Part shown: positions 8,063-15,676 of the stretch, in pieces | Numbering within the stretch: position 1 is the first letter of the stretch | Layout of the letters: the number at the start of each line of letters is the position of its first letter | Origin: Prevotella sp. UBA2725 | GTDB lineage: Bacteria > Bacteroidota > Bacteroidia > Bacteroidales > Bacteroidaceae | NCBI GenBank assembly: GCA_002353825.1 | Contig: DEKJ01000034.1 | Span: 1-29,067, forward strand | Length of the DNA: 29,067 nt | Direction of reading: 5' to 3' | Notes under the pieces: model-generated | The model's database searches: none | What the model was told of the DNA's origin: nothing | The model's input: only the letters and a program-made list of their open reading frames with translations | Position numbers and translations under genes: made by a program

Positions 8063-9868
8063 ATGAACAAACATATTATTCCGATGTTGGCACTCTTGGC
8101 AGGCGTCACGGCTTTCTCATCCTGTGCTGACCAACTTGATATAGAGCAGAAAGGAACGAAGACTACCGATTCGTTCTATAAGAATGATGCTGACTGCGAG
8201 AAGGCGCTGGCCTACGCATACGAAGGCTTCATGGTCAATACCGTCGGCAGGACCACAGCCCAGGGAGGACCGGGCATCTATACACCGGCAAAGGTCCTGG
8301 CCAACCACCCGGGCGACGATGTTCTCTATGCCAGCGGCAACTATGGAGACCACGAATTCGGCGGTGCCATCGATCAGTTCCGGTATGAGAGTAACCCCGA
8401 GGCCATCAACTTCCATTACAGAGGCTTATACCTCTCAGTCTATTCCGACAATCTCGTTCTCGACCATTTCAAGGATCCTCAGACGGCTTACCAGAAGCAG
8501 GCTGTGGCTGAAGCCCGCGTCCTGCGCGCCTACAACTATTTCCTCCTTGCCTGCTATTGGGGCCAGCCGCCTTTCGTCGACCACGTGCTTAACGCCAGCG
8601 ACATCCCTACCAACAGCGACATGACCCAGGAGCAGTATTATGAATGGGTAGCCAAGGAATGCCAGGACGCTGAGCCTGACCTTATTGAGCGTAAGAGCAC
8701 TGCCGACAAGGAAGGCGCTTACCGCGTCACTAAAGGTTTCGCCCACGCGCTTGCCGGTAAGGCGCTGCTCTTCGCCAAGAAATACGACGAGGCAAAGGCT
8801 GAGTTCAAGAAGGTCATCGACTCCGGCAAATATGCGCTGGTGCCGGGTGACCAGTTCCTCGACATGTTCCATGTAGAGGGTGACGGCAATCCGGAGAAGA
8901 TCTTCGAGCTTAACCTCTATTACAATGCGGCAGCCGGAGCATGGAGCACAGGCAGCGGCCTCGGATACATGAACCACAGTACCTGGATGGAAGCCAACGC
9001 CTTCAACTGGCGTGCCGGCAACTTCGTTACCAATCCGGCCCGTGTCTACACGGGTATCGACGGTTGGGGGTCTATCGGCATCCCTGAGTGGTACGGCGAA
9101 GAGTTCCATGAGAATGACGGCGACTCCTATCGGTTCAAAGCAACGATGTTGCCCATTGATGACGTCATCTATCACAAGACCGGCATCAAGGGCATGGATT
9201 ATGCCAATGACGAGCTGAACAAGATGTCGCCCGAGGAACTGGAAAAGTCGGATAAAGTAGGAATCAACAACGTCACGCAGGGCCTCTACGGTGAGAGCTT
9301 CTATCTGCCCTTCAAGATGCTGATACGTGCTAACGATACTAATGACGGCGGCAGGACCGGTGACAACCAGCGTATGAACAACATCATCGTCATGCGTTAT
9401 GCCGAGGTTCTTCTCGACTACGCTGAGTGCTGCCTGCAGACGGGCGACAATGCCGAGGCCAAGAAATACATCAACATGATCCAGAGGCGTGCGGGATCAA
9501 AGACCATCAGCGACAACGTCGACATGGAGGTCCTGAAGAGGGAGAAGTCATACGAGATGTGGTTCGAAGGCTGCCGCTTCCAGGACATCCTCCGGTGGAA
9601 TGATGCCAAAGGCATGGCCCGCCTGAAGGAAGCCGGCAAGCAGGTGCCCCACCTCTTCGACAAGATGTTCCGCGCACCGAAAGCTACTGACGAGAATATC
9701 GTATGGGAGCATGGCACCGAGGCCAACAGCAGATTCTACATCACGCACACGCATGAAGCTGTGGATGCAGGCTTTACGGTAGGCTTTCAGGAGAAGAACC
9801 GTCTGTTCCCCTATCCTTCTTCCGTCGTGGAGATGAATCCGAATATCAAGCAGAATACAGGGTATTAG
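8063..9868 (+). CDS. SusD-like outer-membrane glycan-binding lipoprotein
   Basis: Surface lipoprotein that captures glycan and closes over the SusC barrel like a lid. The signal peptide ends in a lipobox with the modified cysteine at residue 21 (FSSCADQL). The 601-residue protein carries SusD/RagB hallmarks: helical TPR-like N-terminal stretches (VLRAYNYFLLACYWGQPPF), a late segment MRYAEVLLDYAECCLQTGD followed by YEMWFEGCRFQDILRWND, and the characteristic ending RLFPYPSSVVEMNPNIKQNTGY. It starts 20 bases after the susC stop, so the two are co-transcribed and translated as a pair. No separate SusE/SusF-type surface glycan-binding protein follows it; the next gene is an enzyme. Confidence 0.95.
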   Translation: MNKHIIPMLALLAGVTAFSSCADQLDIEQKGTKTTDSFYKNDADCEKALAYAYEGFMVNTVGRTTAQGGPGIYTPAKVLANHPGDDVLYASGNYGDHEFGGAIDQFRYESNPEAINFHYRGLYLSVYSDNLVLDHFKDPQTAYQKQAVAEARVLRAYNYFLLACYWGQPPFVDHVLNASDIPTNSDMTQEQYYEWVAKECQDAEPDLIERKSTADKEGAYRVTKGFAHALAGKALLFAKKYDEAKAEFKKVIDSGKYALVPGDQFLDMFHVEGDGNPEKIFELNLYYNAAAGAWSTGSGLGYMNHSTWMEANAFNWRAGNFVTNPARVYTGIDGWGSIGIPEWYGEEFHENDGDSYRFKATMLPIDDVIYHKTGIKGMDYANDELNKMSPEELEKSDKVGINNVTQGLYGESFYLPFKMLIRANDTNDGGRTGDNQRMNNIIVMRYAEVLLDYAECCLQTGDNAEAKKYINMIQRRAGSKTISDNVDMEVLKREKSYEMWFEGCRFQDILRWNDAKGMARLKEAGKQVPHLFDKMFRAPKATDENIVWEHGTEANSRFYITHTHEAVDAGFTVGFQEKNRLFPYPSSVVEMNPNIKQNTGY

Positions 9869-9899
9869 TTCATCATACATGTTTTCAGGTATTTATATT

Positions 9900-11243
9900 A
9901 TGAGGCGATGGGCTCTCGCGACCGCCCTGCTTATGGCAGGGCTGGCCGGAAGGGCCCAAAACCCTATTATCAGCAGCCAGTTTACTGCTGATCCGACAGC
10001 GAGAGTCTTCAACGATAAGGTTTATCTCTACCCTTCTCATGACATTCCCAGTCCTATAGAGAAACTAAAAGATTGGTTCTGCATGGCTGACTACCATGTA
10101 TTCTCATCATCCGATCTGACCAACTGGGAGGACCATGGCGTCATCGTCACACAGAACAAAGTGCCATGGGTAGAGAAGGACTCGTATACGATGTGGGCAC
10201 CTGACTGTGTGGAAAAGAACGGGACTTATTACTTCTATTTCCCAGCGCAACCGAAAGGTCAGAAAGGCTTTGCCGTAGGAGTAGCCATAGCCAATGACCC
10301 AGCAGGTCCTTTTCACCCTATGGACAAGCCTATCGATGGCGTTCATGGGATAGACCCTTGTGTGCTGATTGACGATGACGGCAGGGCATATATCTATTCT
10401 GTTGGTCCGGAATGCCTCGTAGGGGCGCCCTTAAAAGAAAATATGGTGCAGCTTGCCGATACCATGAGGCGTATGGAAGGCCTTCCCGATGGTTTCAAGG
10501 AGGGACCTTTCGCCTTCAAGAGAGAAGGCATGTACTACCTTACCTTCCCTTGGGTGAGGAAGAAAGACGGCACCGAGACTTTGGCCTACGCCATGAGCAG
10601 CAACCCCTTGGGTCCTTGGACGTTTAAGGGTATCATCATGGCCGAGCACAGAAACAGCTGCTGGACGATCCACCACTCCATCGTCAGATACCACGGACAG
10701 TGGTACCTCTTCTATCATCACAACGATTACTCCCCGAAGTTTGACAAGAACCGGTCGGTATGCATCGATTCCCTTTTCTTCAATGCCGACGGCACCATCC
10801 GGGAGGTCAGGCCGACACTAAGGGGCGTTGGCATCACGAAAGCCTCGTCAAGAATACAGATTGACCGTTACAGTGACATTCATGATGCAGCAATAAGCTA
10901 TCTTAATAACGATAATCCTTTTGAAGGCTGGCAGACCGTGTTTCATAAGAGAGGTGCCTGGGTGAGGTACAACAGGGTAGACTTTGGAACAGGAGTGACA
11001 GGCTGCACGCTGAGAATAAGGAACAACAGGCCTTGCCAGGTAATAATCAGGGCTGACGGTAAGATCGTAGCCAGAGTCAAGGTCGGAGCAAACATCTCCT
11101 TTACCACTGTAAGCGGCAAGGCAGACACAAATTGTCAAGGAGTTCATGACCTGACAGTAGAGCCGGCCTCAGATGGTGAGGTAGCGATCGACTGGATAAG
11201 ATTCAGTTCAGATAATTCCAAATTAAATCTGAGACAACACTAA
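9900..11243 (+). CDS. GH43 glycosidase (arabinofuranosidase or xylosidase) with C-terminal CBM6-like domain
   Basis: Five-bladed beta-propeller hydrolase acting on alpha-L-arabinofuranosyl or beta-D-xylosyl bonds. With the start at 9900 the 447-residue protein begins with a clear signal peptide (MRRWALATALLMAGLAGRAQ); an in-frame ATG at 9879 would add seven poor residues. The family triad is visible: catalytic base D31 in FTADPTARVF, pKa-setting D152 in GIDPCVLIDDDG and acid E201 in KEGPFAF. The last 110 or so residues (GAWVRYNRVDFGTG to DWIRFSS) resemble a CBM6 sugar-binding module. It is the third gene of the susCD operon, 31 bases after susD, and is followed by a strong terminator. The sequence does not separate arabinofuranosidase from xylosidase; the setting favours removing arabinose from xylan. 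Confidence 0.88.
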   Translation: MRRWALATALLMAGLAGRAQNPIISSQFTADPTARVFNDKVYLYPSHDIPSPIEKLKDWFCMADYHVFSSSDLTNWEDHGVIVTQNKVPWVEKDSYTMWAPDCVEKNGTYYFYFPAQPKGQKGFAVGVAIANDPAGPFHPMDKPIDGVHGIDPCVLIDDDGRAYIYSVGPECLVGAPLKENMVQLADTMRRMEGLPDGFKEGPFAFKREGMYYLTFPWVRKKDGTETLAYAMSSNPLGPWTFKGIIMAEHRNSCWTIHHSIVRYHGQWYLFYHHNDYSPKFDKNRSVCIDSLFFNADGTIREVRPTLRGVGITKASSRIQIDRYSDIHDAAISYLNNDNPFEGWQTVFHKRGAWVRYNRVDFGTGVTGCTLRIRNNRPCQVIIRADGKIVARVKVGANISFTTVSGKADTNCQGVHDLTVEPASDGEVAIDWIRFSSDNSKLNLRQH

Positions 11244-11265
11244 GGTGATCGAACGACTGCTAACG

Positions 11266-11310
11266 GAACTGCCTGTGAGCTAAGTAAGGAGCTCACAGGC
11301 AGTTCTTTTT
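11266..11310 (+). terminator. strong rho-independent terminator of the susCD-GH43 operon
   Basis: A perfect 16-bp stem (11266-11281 with 11290-11305, arm GAACTGCCTGTGAGCT) closes an eight-base loop and is followed by TTTTT (11306-11310). It starts 23 bases after the GH43 stop. The opposite strand has the same stem but no T-run, so for the converging GH9 gene (stop at 11323) it would at best work weakly. Confidence 0.9.
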
Positions 11311-11322
11311 ATGATAGGCTCT

Positions 11323-13800
11323 TCATTTATCATCGCTGCTTAGATCCTTCAGCAGATCAGCGAAGTATATGTAATCGGCAACACCGGCTATTGTGCACTC
11401 GTTCTGCCCCCAGAAGAAAGGCCAGTCGTCCTTGTTCTCTGCGAAATCTGGCTGAAGAAGCAGCAGGCCCGGCACCACGCCTCCTGCAATGAAAGAGAAA
11501 TCAGCCCGGTTGCTGGCATACGAGCGTTCCTTAGGCCTGACACCGACTCCCATGACAAACGAGAGGTTGGAATATGGATGGCAGCCAAAGAGAAAGTTCG
11601 CAGTCTTGTAGACATCCTCCTTGCTGACAACAGTCGGAAAATACTTGTGCAGCCAGTATGCCGTGATGCCCTGGCGGACAACCATGCCGCTTGAGCCCCA
11701 TCCCCCTCCATAAGCCATTACACCATAGGGGTTGTTCTTCTCCAGGGAGTCGAGACCGGCCTTGAACTCTATGGCTGCCGCCTCAATATGCTTCATCATC
11801 TTTTTGTCAAGGTAAGGCAGGGCTTCGACGGCAGTTGTCAGGGCAAGTGCCATGCTGTGATCGTCAAGTGTTGAAATGGAAGTCTTGACTGACCTCAGGA
11901 ATTCTTTATTGCCGGTCGCCTTATAGAGCTTCAGCGCAGCTTCCAACTTTGCTCCGCTCATGAAGCGACTCATCCTGTCGTCTTTCGATGGAGCGCCACT
12001 GTCTCTCTGCCATAGCATCTCTGCAGCATTGAGACAACGGCGGGCAAGACTGTCGCGACAGCCCTTCAAGGCCTGGGACGCGGAAGCCAATGCGGCTATG
12101 GTGCTCATCTCGAGCATGGGATTGGTGTCTGTAAACAGCCATCGCTCGTCACCGGTCATCGGCTGGTTGTCGGTGATGCTGCAGACATCACCCAGCCGGT
12201 TGTATTGATAGAGGTACCGTGGATTGATGCCGCGGCATGAGTGACCGGTCTTCTCAACCATGTTCACCACCGGCAGCACACCATGCTCTATCTGCTGCAG
12301 CAAGTCAGGCGTGCCGTCAGGACGATGCATGACGACGAGACGCTTGTCCTGATTAACATAGGTCTCATCGCGCATCGGCCTGAATGTCTCCCAGGCATTG
12401 GCAAGGGACAGCAGTGCTGAGCAATGGCTGTTGGTCTCAATGTCAAAGTCGCCCGCATCAAACCATCCCCCATGATCAAATCCCGGAATAAACTCCATGG
12501 ACTTATAGGGAGAGTCTATCTTGCCCTGGGCATAATTGTCAAAATGAGTAGTGTTCTCGGGAGCCTGTCGCACGTCATCAAGATATGGCGCTCCATGCCA
12601 TACTCTATACCCCTCGCGCACCATCATGTGGTCCATCTGTACGGGAAGCCAGACATCCGTGGAGGCAACCCCTATTCTATCGTATACATCCTGGCTTATC
12701 GGGAAGGCATTGGTTGTCTGGTCATCATATTTGATGAAATACAACCCGGGTGTTGCAACAGAGGAGAAATCCGCTGTGACGTAGTGATAGCGCAAATAAT
12801 TGCCCCACTCTGTCACGTCCATTGTCTTGGCAACCTCATGCCCCCCGTCCTTGGATATCCTGTAAAGCGTAGCCGTAGGCTTCGCAGTGTCCTCTGCGTC
12901 AAGCTCAATGACGGCCGTCTTCTTCTGACCGGGCAAATAGCCTACTTGAGAGAATCCTATATTCGGCCTACGCATCCACCCGGCTTTAGCCTTTGGCTCG
13001 ACATACCACTCGAGAACCTTGCCGGTTGCACCCGCAGGCAGCAAGGACCTTACGACGAACCACCCGTTCTGAGCTATGATACGTCCGTCATATAACAATA
13101 ATGTGGAATCACTTCTTACGATACACATCTGTCTCTCGTCTTCGGGAGCCATGACCAGCTCGTGGGCTGCAGCCAGAGGCTTTGGAATGATGAAGTCGGA
13201 GAAGCCGCGGTTGTCAATGGTAGAGGATCCTCCAACCTGCGTTACTTTCTCTGAGTCCGGCCTCGTCCCGGTGTCGCTGAAAGGGTAGCGGGGAAAATAG
13301 GAAGGCTTGCCGTCGGCAAGATAGGTCTTATTCCAATATGCTGAAGGAAGGAACTCGAGATTGAACCCTGCCTTGCCCTCGAGGATCTTTGGAACAGGCT
13401 TGTCCAGAATAACGCTGATACGTATACCCTGGCCCTGAGGCATGACGTTGATGGTTGACTCGAAATCATATTCATCATACCGCACCCTGACACTTATCTC
13501 ACTTGTCGTTTTATTGACTTTGCGACTCAGCATCTCGGGAACAAGGTCCCATTGCTCCGGTGTGGGGTTGAGACGTACTCCGCCGTTGGTGATTGTCATT
13601 ACATCGTGATGGACAATGTCAATGCCAGAGCGCTTCTCATCATAGAATATGGCACTGAACGGGTTGCTGTAGACCATGACATCCACACCCTGCCTGTGAA
13701 GATAGCCTTTGTCAGTGAGGCGGAGAGACTGGGCTGTGCAAGGGCCTGGCACGGTCAGGCATACAGACAAGGCAAGTACTTGAAAGGGACTCATTCTCAT
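11323..13800 (-). CDS. GH9-family glycoside hydrolase with an extra N-terminal domain
   Basis: Secreted family 9 hydrolase, normally an inverting beta-1,4-glucanase. I place the start at 13800 (825 residues, signal peptide MRMSPFQVLALSVCLTVPG) because the -7 box at 13852-13859 gives a leader of about 45 nt; a start at 13887 would lie upstream of transcription. Domains: an unassigned beta-rich region (about 25-275), a cellulase N-terminal Ig-like domain (about 277-375, IGFSQVGYLPG) and the (alpha/alpha)6 catalytic domain (about 380-810). D448 and D451 in WFDAGDFD match the nucleophile-water pair, and E801 in GQNECTIAG the proton donor. Two usual GH9 landmarks are altered: GRNP reads GCHP, and the expected PHHR segment is replaced by SYASNRAD. 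Substrate is therefore open: xylan or mixed-linkage glucan are guesses. It has its own promoter, divergent from the carboxylesterase. Confidence 0.8.
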   Translation of the reverse strand: MRMSPFQVLALSVCLTVPGPCTAQSLRLTDKGYLHRQGVDVMVYSNPFSAIFYDEKRSGIDIVHHDVMTITNGGVRLNPTPEQWDLVPEMLSRKVNKTTSEISVRVRYDEYDFESTINVMPQGQGIRISVILDKPVPKILEGKAGFNLEFLPSAYWNKTYLADGKPSYFPRYPFSDTGTRPDSEKVTQVGGSSTIDNRGFSDFIIPKPLAAAHELVMAPEDERQMCIVRSDSTLLLYDGRIIAQNGWFVVRSLLPAGATGKVLEWYVEPKAKAGWMRRPNIGFSQVGYLPGQKKTAVIELDAEDTAKPTATLYRISKDGGHEVAKTMDVTEWGNYLRYHYVTADFSSVATPGLYFIKYDDQTTNAFPISQDVYDRIGVASTDVWLPVQMDHMMVREGYRVWHGAPYLDDVRQAPENTTHFDNYAQGKIDSPYKSMEFIPGFDHGGWFDAGDFDIETNSHCSALLSLANAWETFRPMRDETYVNQDKRLVVMHRPDGTPDLLQQIEHGVLPVVNMVEKTGHSCRGINPRYLYQYNRLGDVCSITDNQPMTGDERWLFTDTNPMLEMSTIAALASASQALKGCRDSLARRCLNAAEMLWQRDSGAPSKDDRMSRFMSGAKLEAALKLYKATGNKEFLRSVKTSISTLDDHSMALALTTAVEALPYLDKKMMKHIEAAAIEFKAGLDSLEKNNPYGVMAYGGGWGSSGMVVRQGITAYWLHKYFPTVVSKEDVYKTANFLFGCHPYSNLSFVMGVGVRPKERSYASNRADFSFIAGGVVPGLLLLQPDFAENKDDWPFFWGQNECTIAGVADYIYFADLLKDLSSDDK

Positions 13801-13851
13801 TTCTGTTGTTTTTAGGAGTTTATCTTCTGGAGCATTACTCAATGCTTGTTG

Positions 13852-13916
13852 CAAAGTTACGAAAAACCGGCATTCCCGCTTTTCCATGATGTAGCAATAG
13901 CATTTCTGTTTGTAAC
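13852..13916 (-). promoter_or_regulatory. GH9 gene promoter with direct-repeat operator
   Basis: On the minus strand the -7 box is TAACTTTG (13859-13852). GCTACA (13895-13890) ends exactly 30 bases upstream of it, and GTTACA (13916-13911) lies 21 bases further. The distal copy sits in the small palindrome TTTGTAACAAA (13909-13919). The design matches the other enzyme promoters of the cluster. Confidence 0.6.
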
Positions 13917-14034
13917 AAAGCCCAGAAAAGCCTGTTCAATACCAGTCTCAGGCAGATACGGCGCGAGAGAAACCATGTCAGCGTCGGATCCGTCCGTCGA
14001 AAGGGAGCATAAACAGAAGGCAAGCTGGATGAAA

Positions 14035-14099
14035 GAGACAAATCAAAATACTTTGGATACTTATTGTAAGGACATTCACGGTATAATCATGTAACTTTG
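14035..14099 (+). promoter_or_regulatory. carboxylesterase promoter with direct-repeat operator
   Basis: The -7 box is TAACTTTG (14092-14099). GATACT (14056-14061) ends exactly 30 bases upstream and GAGACA (14035-14040) lies 21 bases before that. Transcription should begin near 14106, about 30 nt ahead of the ATG at 14137. The rest of the 13801-14136 gap shows no gene. Confidence 0.6.
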
Positions 14100-14136
14100 C
14101 ATATATGAAAACGATAACATCAATCAAGATTTTATT

Positions 14137-15534
14137 ATGAGACATTTCTTATTACTGTTTCTTGCGCTGTTCCTCTTGGCAGGAGAGAGCTATGCACACA
14201 GACACAATGGTGAGACGGTCCTCTCACCTGTCGTAAGCACCCACTATGGTAAGATTCAGGGACTCGTGATAGCCCAGGGCCGTCTGGTGCAGTTCCGCGG
14301 TATTCCCTATGCGCAGGCGCCTGTAGGCAGCAGGAGATGGAAAAGGCCACTGCCGCCGAAAGCATGGAACGATACGCTGAAAGCCGTCACATGGCCGGAC
14401 ATCGCTCTCCAGACGGATCAGGACAAGGGCTCGTTCTACGAGAAGGAGTTCTTCCGTTTTGGCATGCCGAGGAGCTCAGAGAACTGCCTCTTCATAAATA
14501 TCACCATGCCCCGGAAGGCGCTGGCACACAATAAGGCTCTCCCCGTCTGCGTCTGGTATCATGGCGGTGCCTATCAGAACGGTTACAGCTATGAGATAGA
14601 GATGGATCCTACGGAGTGGGCTCGGCGAGGCATCATCTTTGTCAGCGTGGGCTACCGCATGGGTATCACGGGCTTCCTCTGCCATCCTGAGCTTGACAAG
14701 GAGGTCAGCGACCACAGCAGCGGCAACTACGGCACCTACGACCAGGTGATGGCCCTCAGGTGGGTTCATGACAACATCGCTTCTTTCGGCGGCGATCCTT
14801 TAAGGATCACCATTATGGGTCAGAGCGCTGGGGGCGGCAGCGTCAAGAATCTTTGTGCCTCTCCTCTGTCCCGCGGCCTGATAGCAGGGGCTATCATACA
14901 GAGTGCCGGAGGGCTAGGCAACTTTCTTTCGGGTAATGATCCGGCTGACTACATGCGGTCCGCAGGCAAGATGCTCATGGACTCTATAGGTCTGACGACG
15001 CTGAAGAAAATGCGGGATGCAGACATGGAGACCGTACGTGACCCGTGGACCATGACCCGCCGGCACGGTATCAACACCATGCGCGTCTTCGCCCCTCACA
15101 CAGGCGGTGACCTCCTGCCTGAGAGCTTCGATGACGCCGTGCTGGACAACAGTGTTGCCGACGTGCCATATCTGATAGGATATACTGCCGACGACATGAT
15201 GCCCATGGACGGGGCCATCAACCGCCTGGCCTCTGCAAGAGACTCTCTCGGCAGCAAGCCTGTATACTCCTACAAGTTCTGCCGACGGCTGCCAGGTGAC
15301 GATGCCGGAGCTTTTCACTCCTCAGAGTTATGGTACACCTTTGGGAGCCTGAAGCACTGCTGGCGTCCGTTCACAAAAGAAGACTATGAGCTGAGCGACC
15401 GCATGCTTGGATACTGGACTAACTTCGTGAAATACGGGAATCCCAACAAGAGTCAGGGATCATGGAGGCCCAATACATCAAAAGATCACTATTTCCAGAT
15501 TCTGGATATTGCCAAAGGAGGTAACCCAAAGTAG
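14137..15534 (+). CDS. secreted type-B carboxylesterase
   Basis: Alpha/beta-hydrolase of the carboxylesterase type B family (the old CE10 group), which hydrolyses ester bonds. It has a signal peptide (about 1-20, FLLLFLALFLLAGESYA) and the family's entry motif FRGIPYAQAPVGSRRWKRP. The oxyanion loop is WYHGGAY, the nucleophile S230 lies in GQSAGGGS, and H394 lies in GAFHSSELWYTFG. The expected acidic residue position holds D352/D353 (IGYTADDMMP) where most members have Glu. At 465 residues it is somewhat shorter than the usual 500 or more. The gene has its own operator-bearing promoter and faces GH95 tail to tail. In a xylan setting it may remove acetyl or aromatic esters, but the substrate is inferred only from neighbours. 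Confidence 0.85.
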   Translation: MRHFLLLFLALFLLAGESYAHRHNGETVLSPVVSTHYGKIQGLVIAQGRLVQFRGIPYAQAPVGSRRWKRPLPPKAWNDTLKAVTWPDIALQTDQDKGSFYEKEFFRFGMPRSSENCLFINITMPRKALAHNKALPVCVWYHGGAYQNGYSYEIEMDPTEWARRGIIFVSVGYRMGITGFLCHPELDKEVSDHSSGNYGTYDQVMALRWVHDNIASFGGDPLRITIMGQSAGGGSVKNLCASPLSRGLIAGAIIQSAGGLGNFLSGNDPADYMRSAGKMLMDSIGLTTLKKMRDADMETVRDPWTMTRRHGINTMRVFAPHTGGDLLPESFDDAVLDNSVADVPYLIGYTADDMMPMDGAINRLASARDSLGSKPVYSYKFCRRLPGDDAGAFHSSELWYTFGSLKHCWRPFTKEDYELSDRMLGYWTNFVKYGNPNKSQGSWRPNTSKDHYFQILDIAKGGNPK

Positions 15535-15567
15535 AACTTCAATAAGGCTTTTGGCTTTTGTGAATAT

Positions 15568-15596
15568 CTTGGCTGTCCGCTATGCGGGCGGCCAAG
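15568..15596. terminator. GC-rich hairpin between converging genes
   Basis: CTTGGCTGTCCGC (15568-15580) pairs with GCGGGCGGCCAAG (15584-15596) over 13 positions including two G-U pairs, around a TAT loop. It lies 34 bases after the carboxylesterase stop and 81 bases beyond the GH95 stop at 15677. Neither strand has a T-run right after the stem, so it is a weak or protein-assisted terminator, or a 3'-end stabilising hairpin. Confidence 0.4.
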
Positions 15597-15676
15597 AGGG
15601 ACCGCCCCCGCACTATCACCCTTTTCAGATCCTCATGACATAATATTATTTAGTTGTTATGTCAGAAGCTGCGCTG

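Noticed and set aside
13801..13887. N-terminal extension of the GH9 enzyme starting at 13887
   Set aside because: The extension spans the promoter box at 13852-13859 and would place charged residues ahead of the signal peptide.
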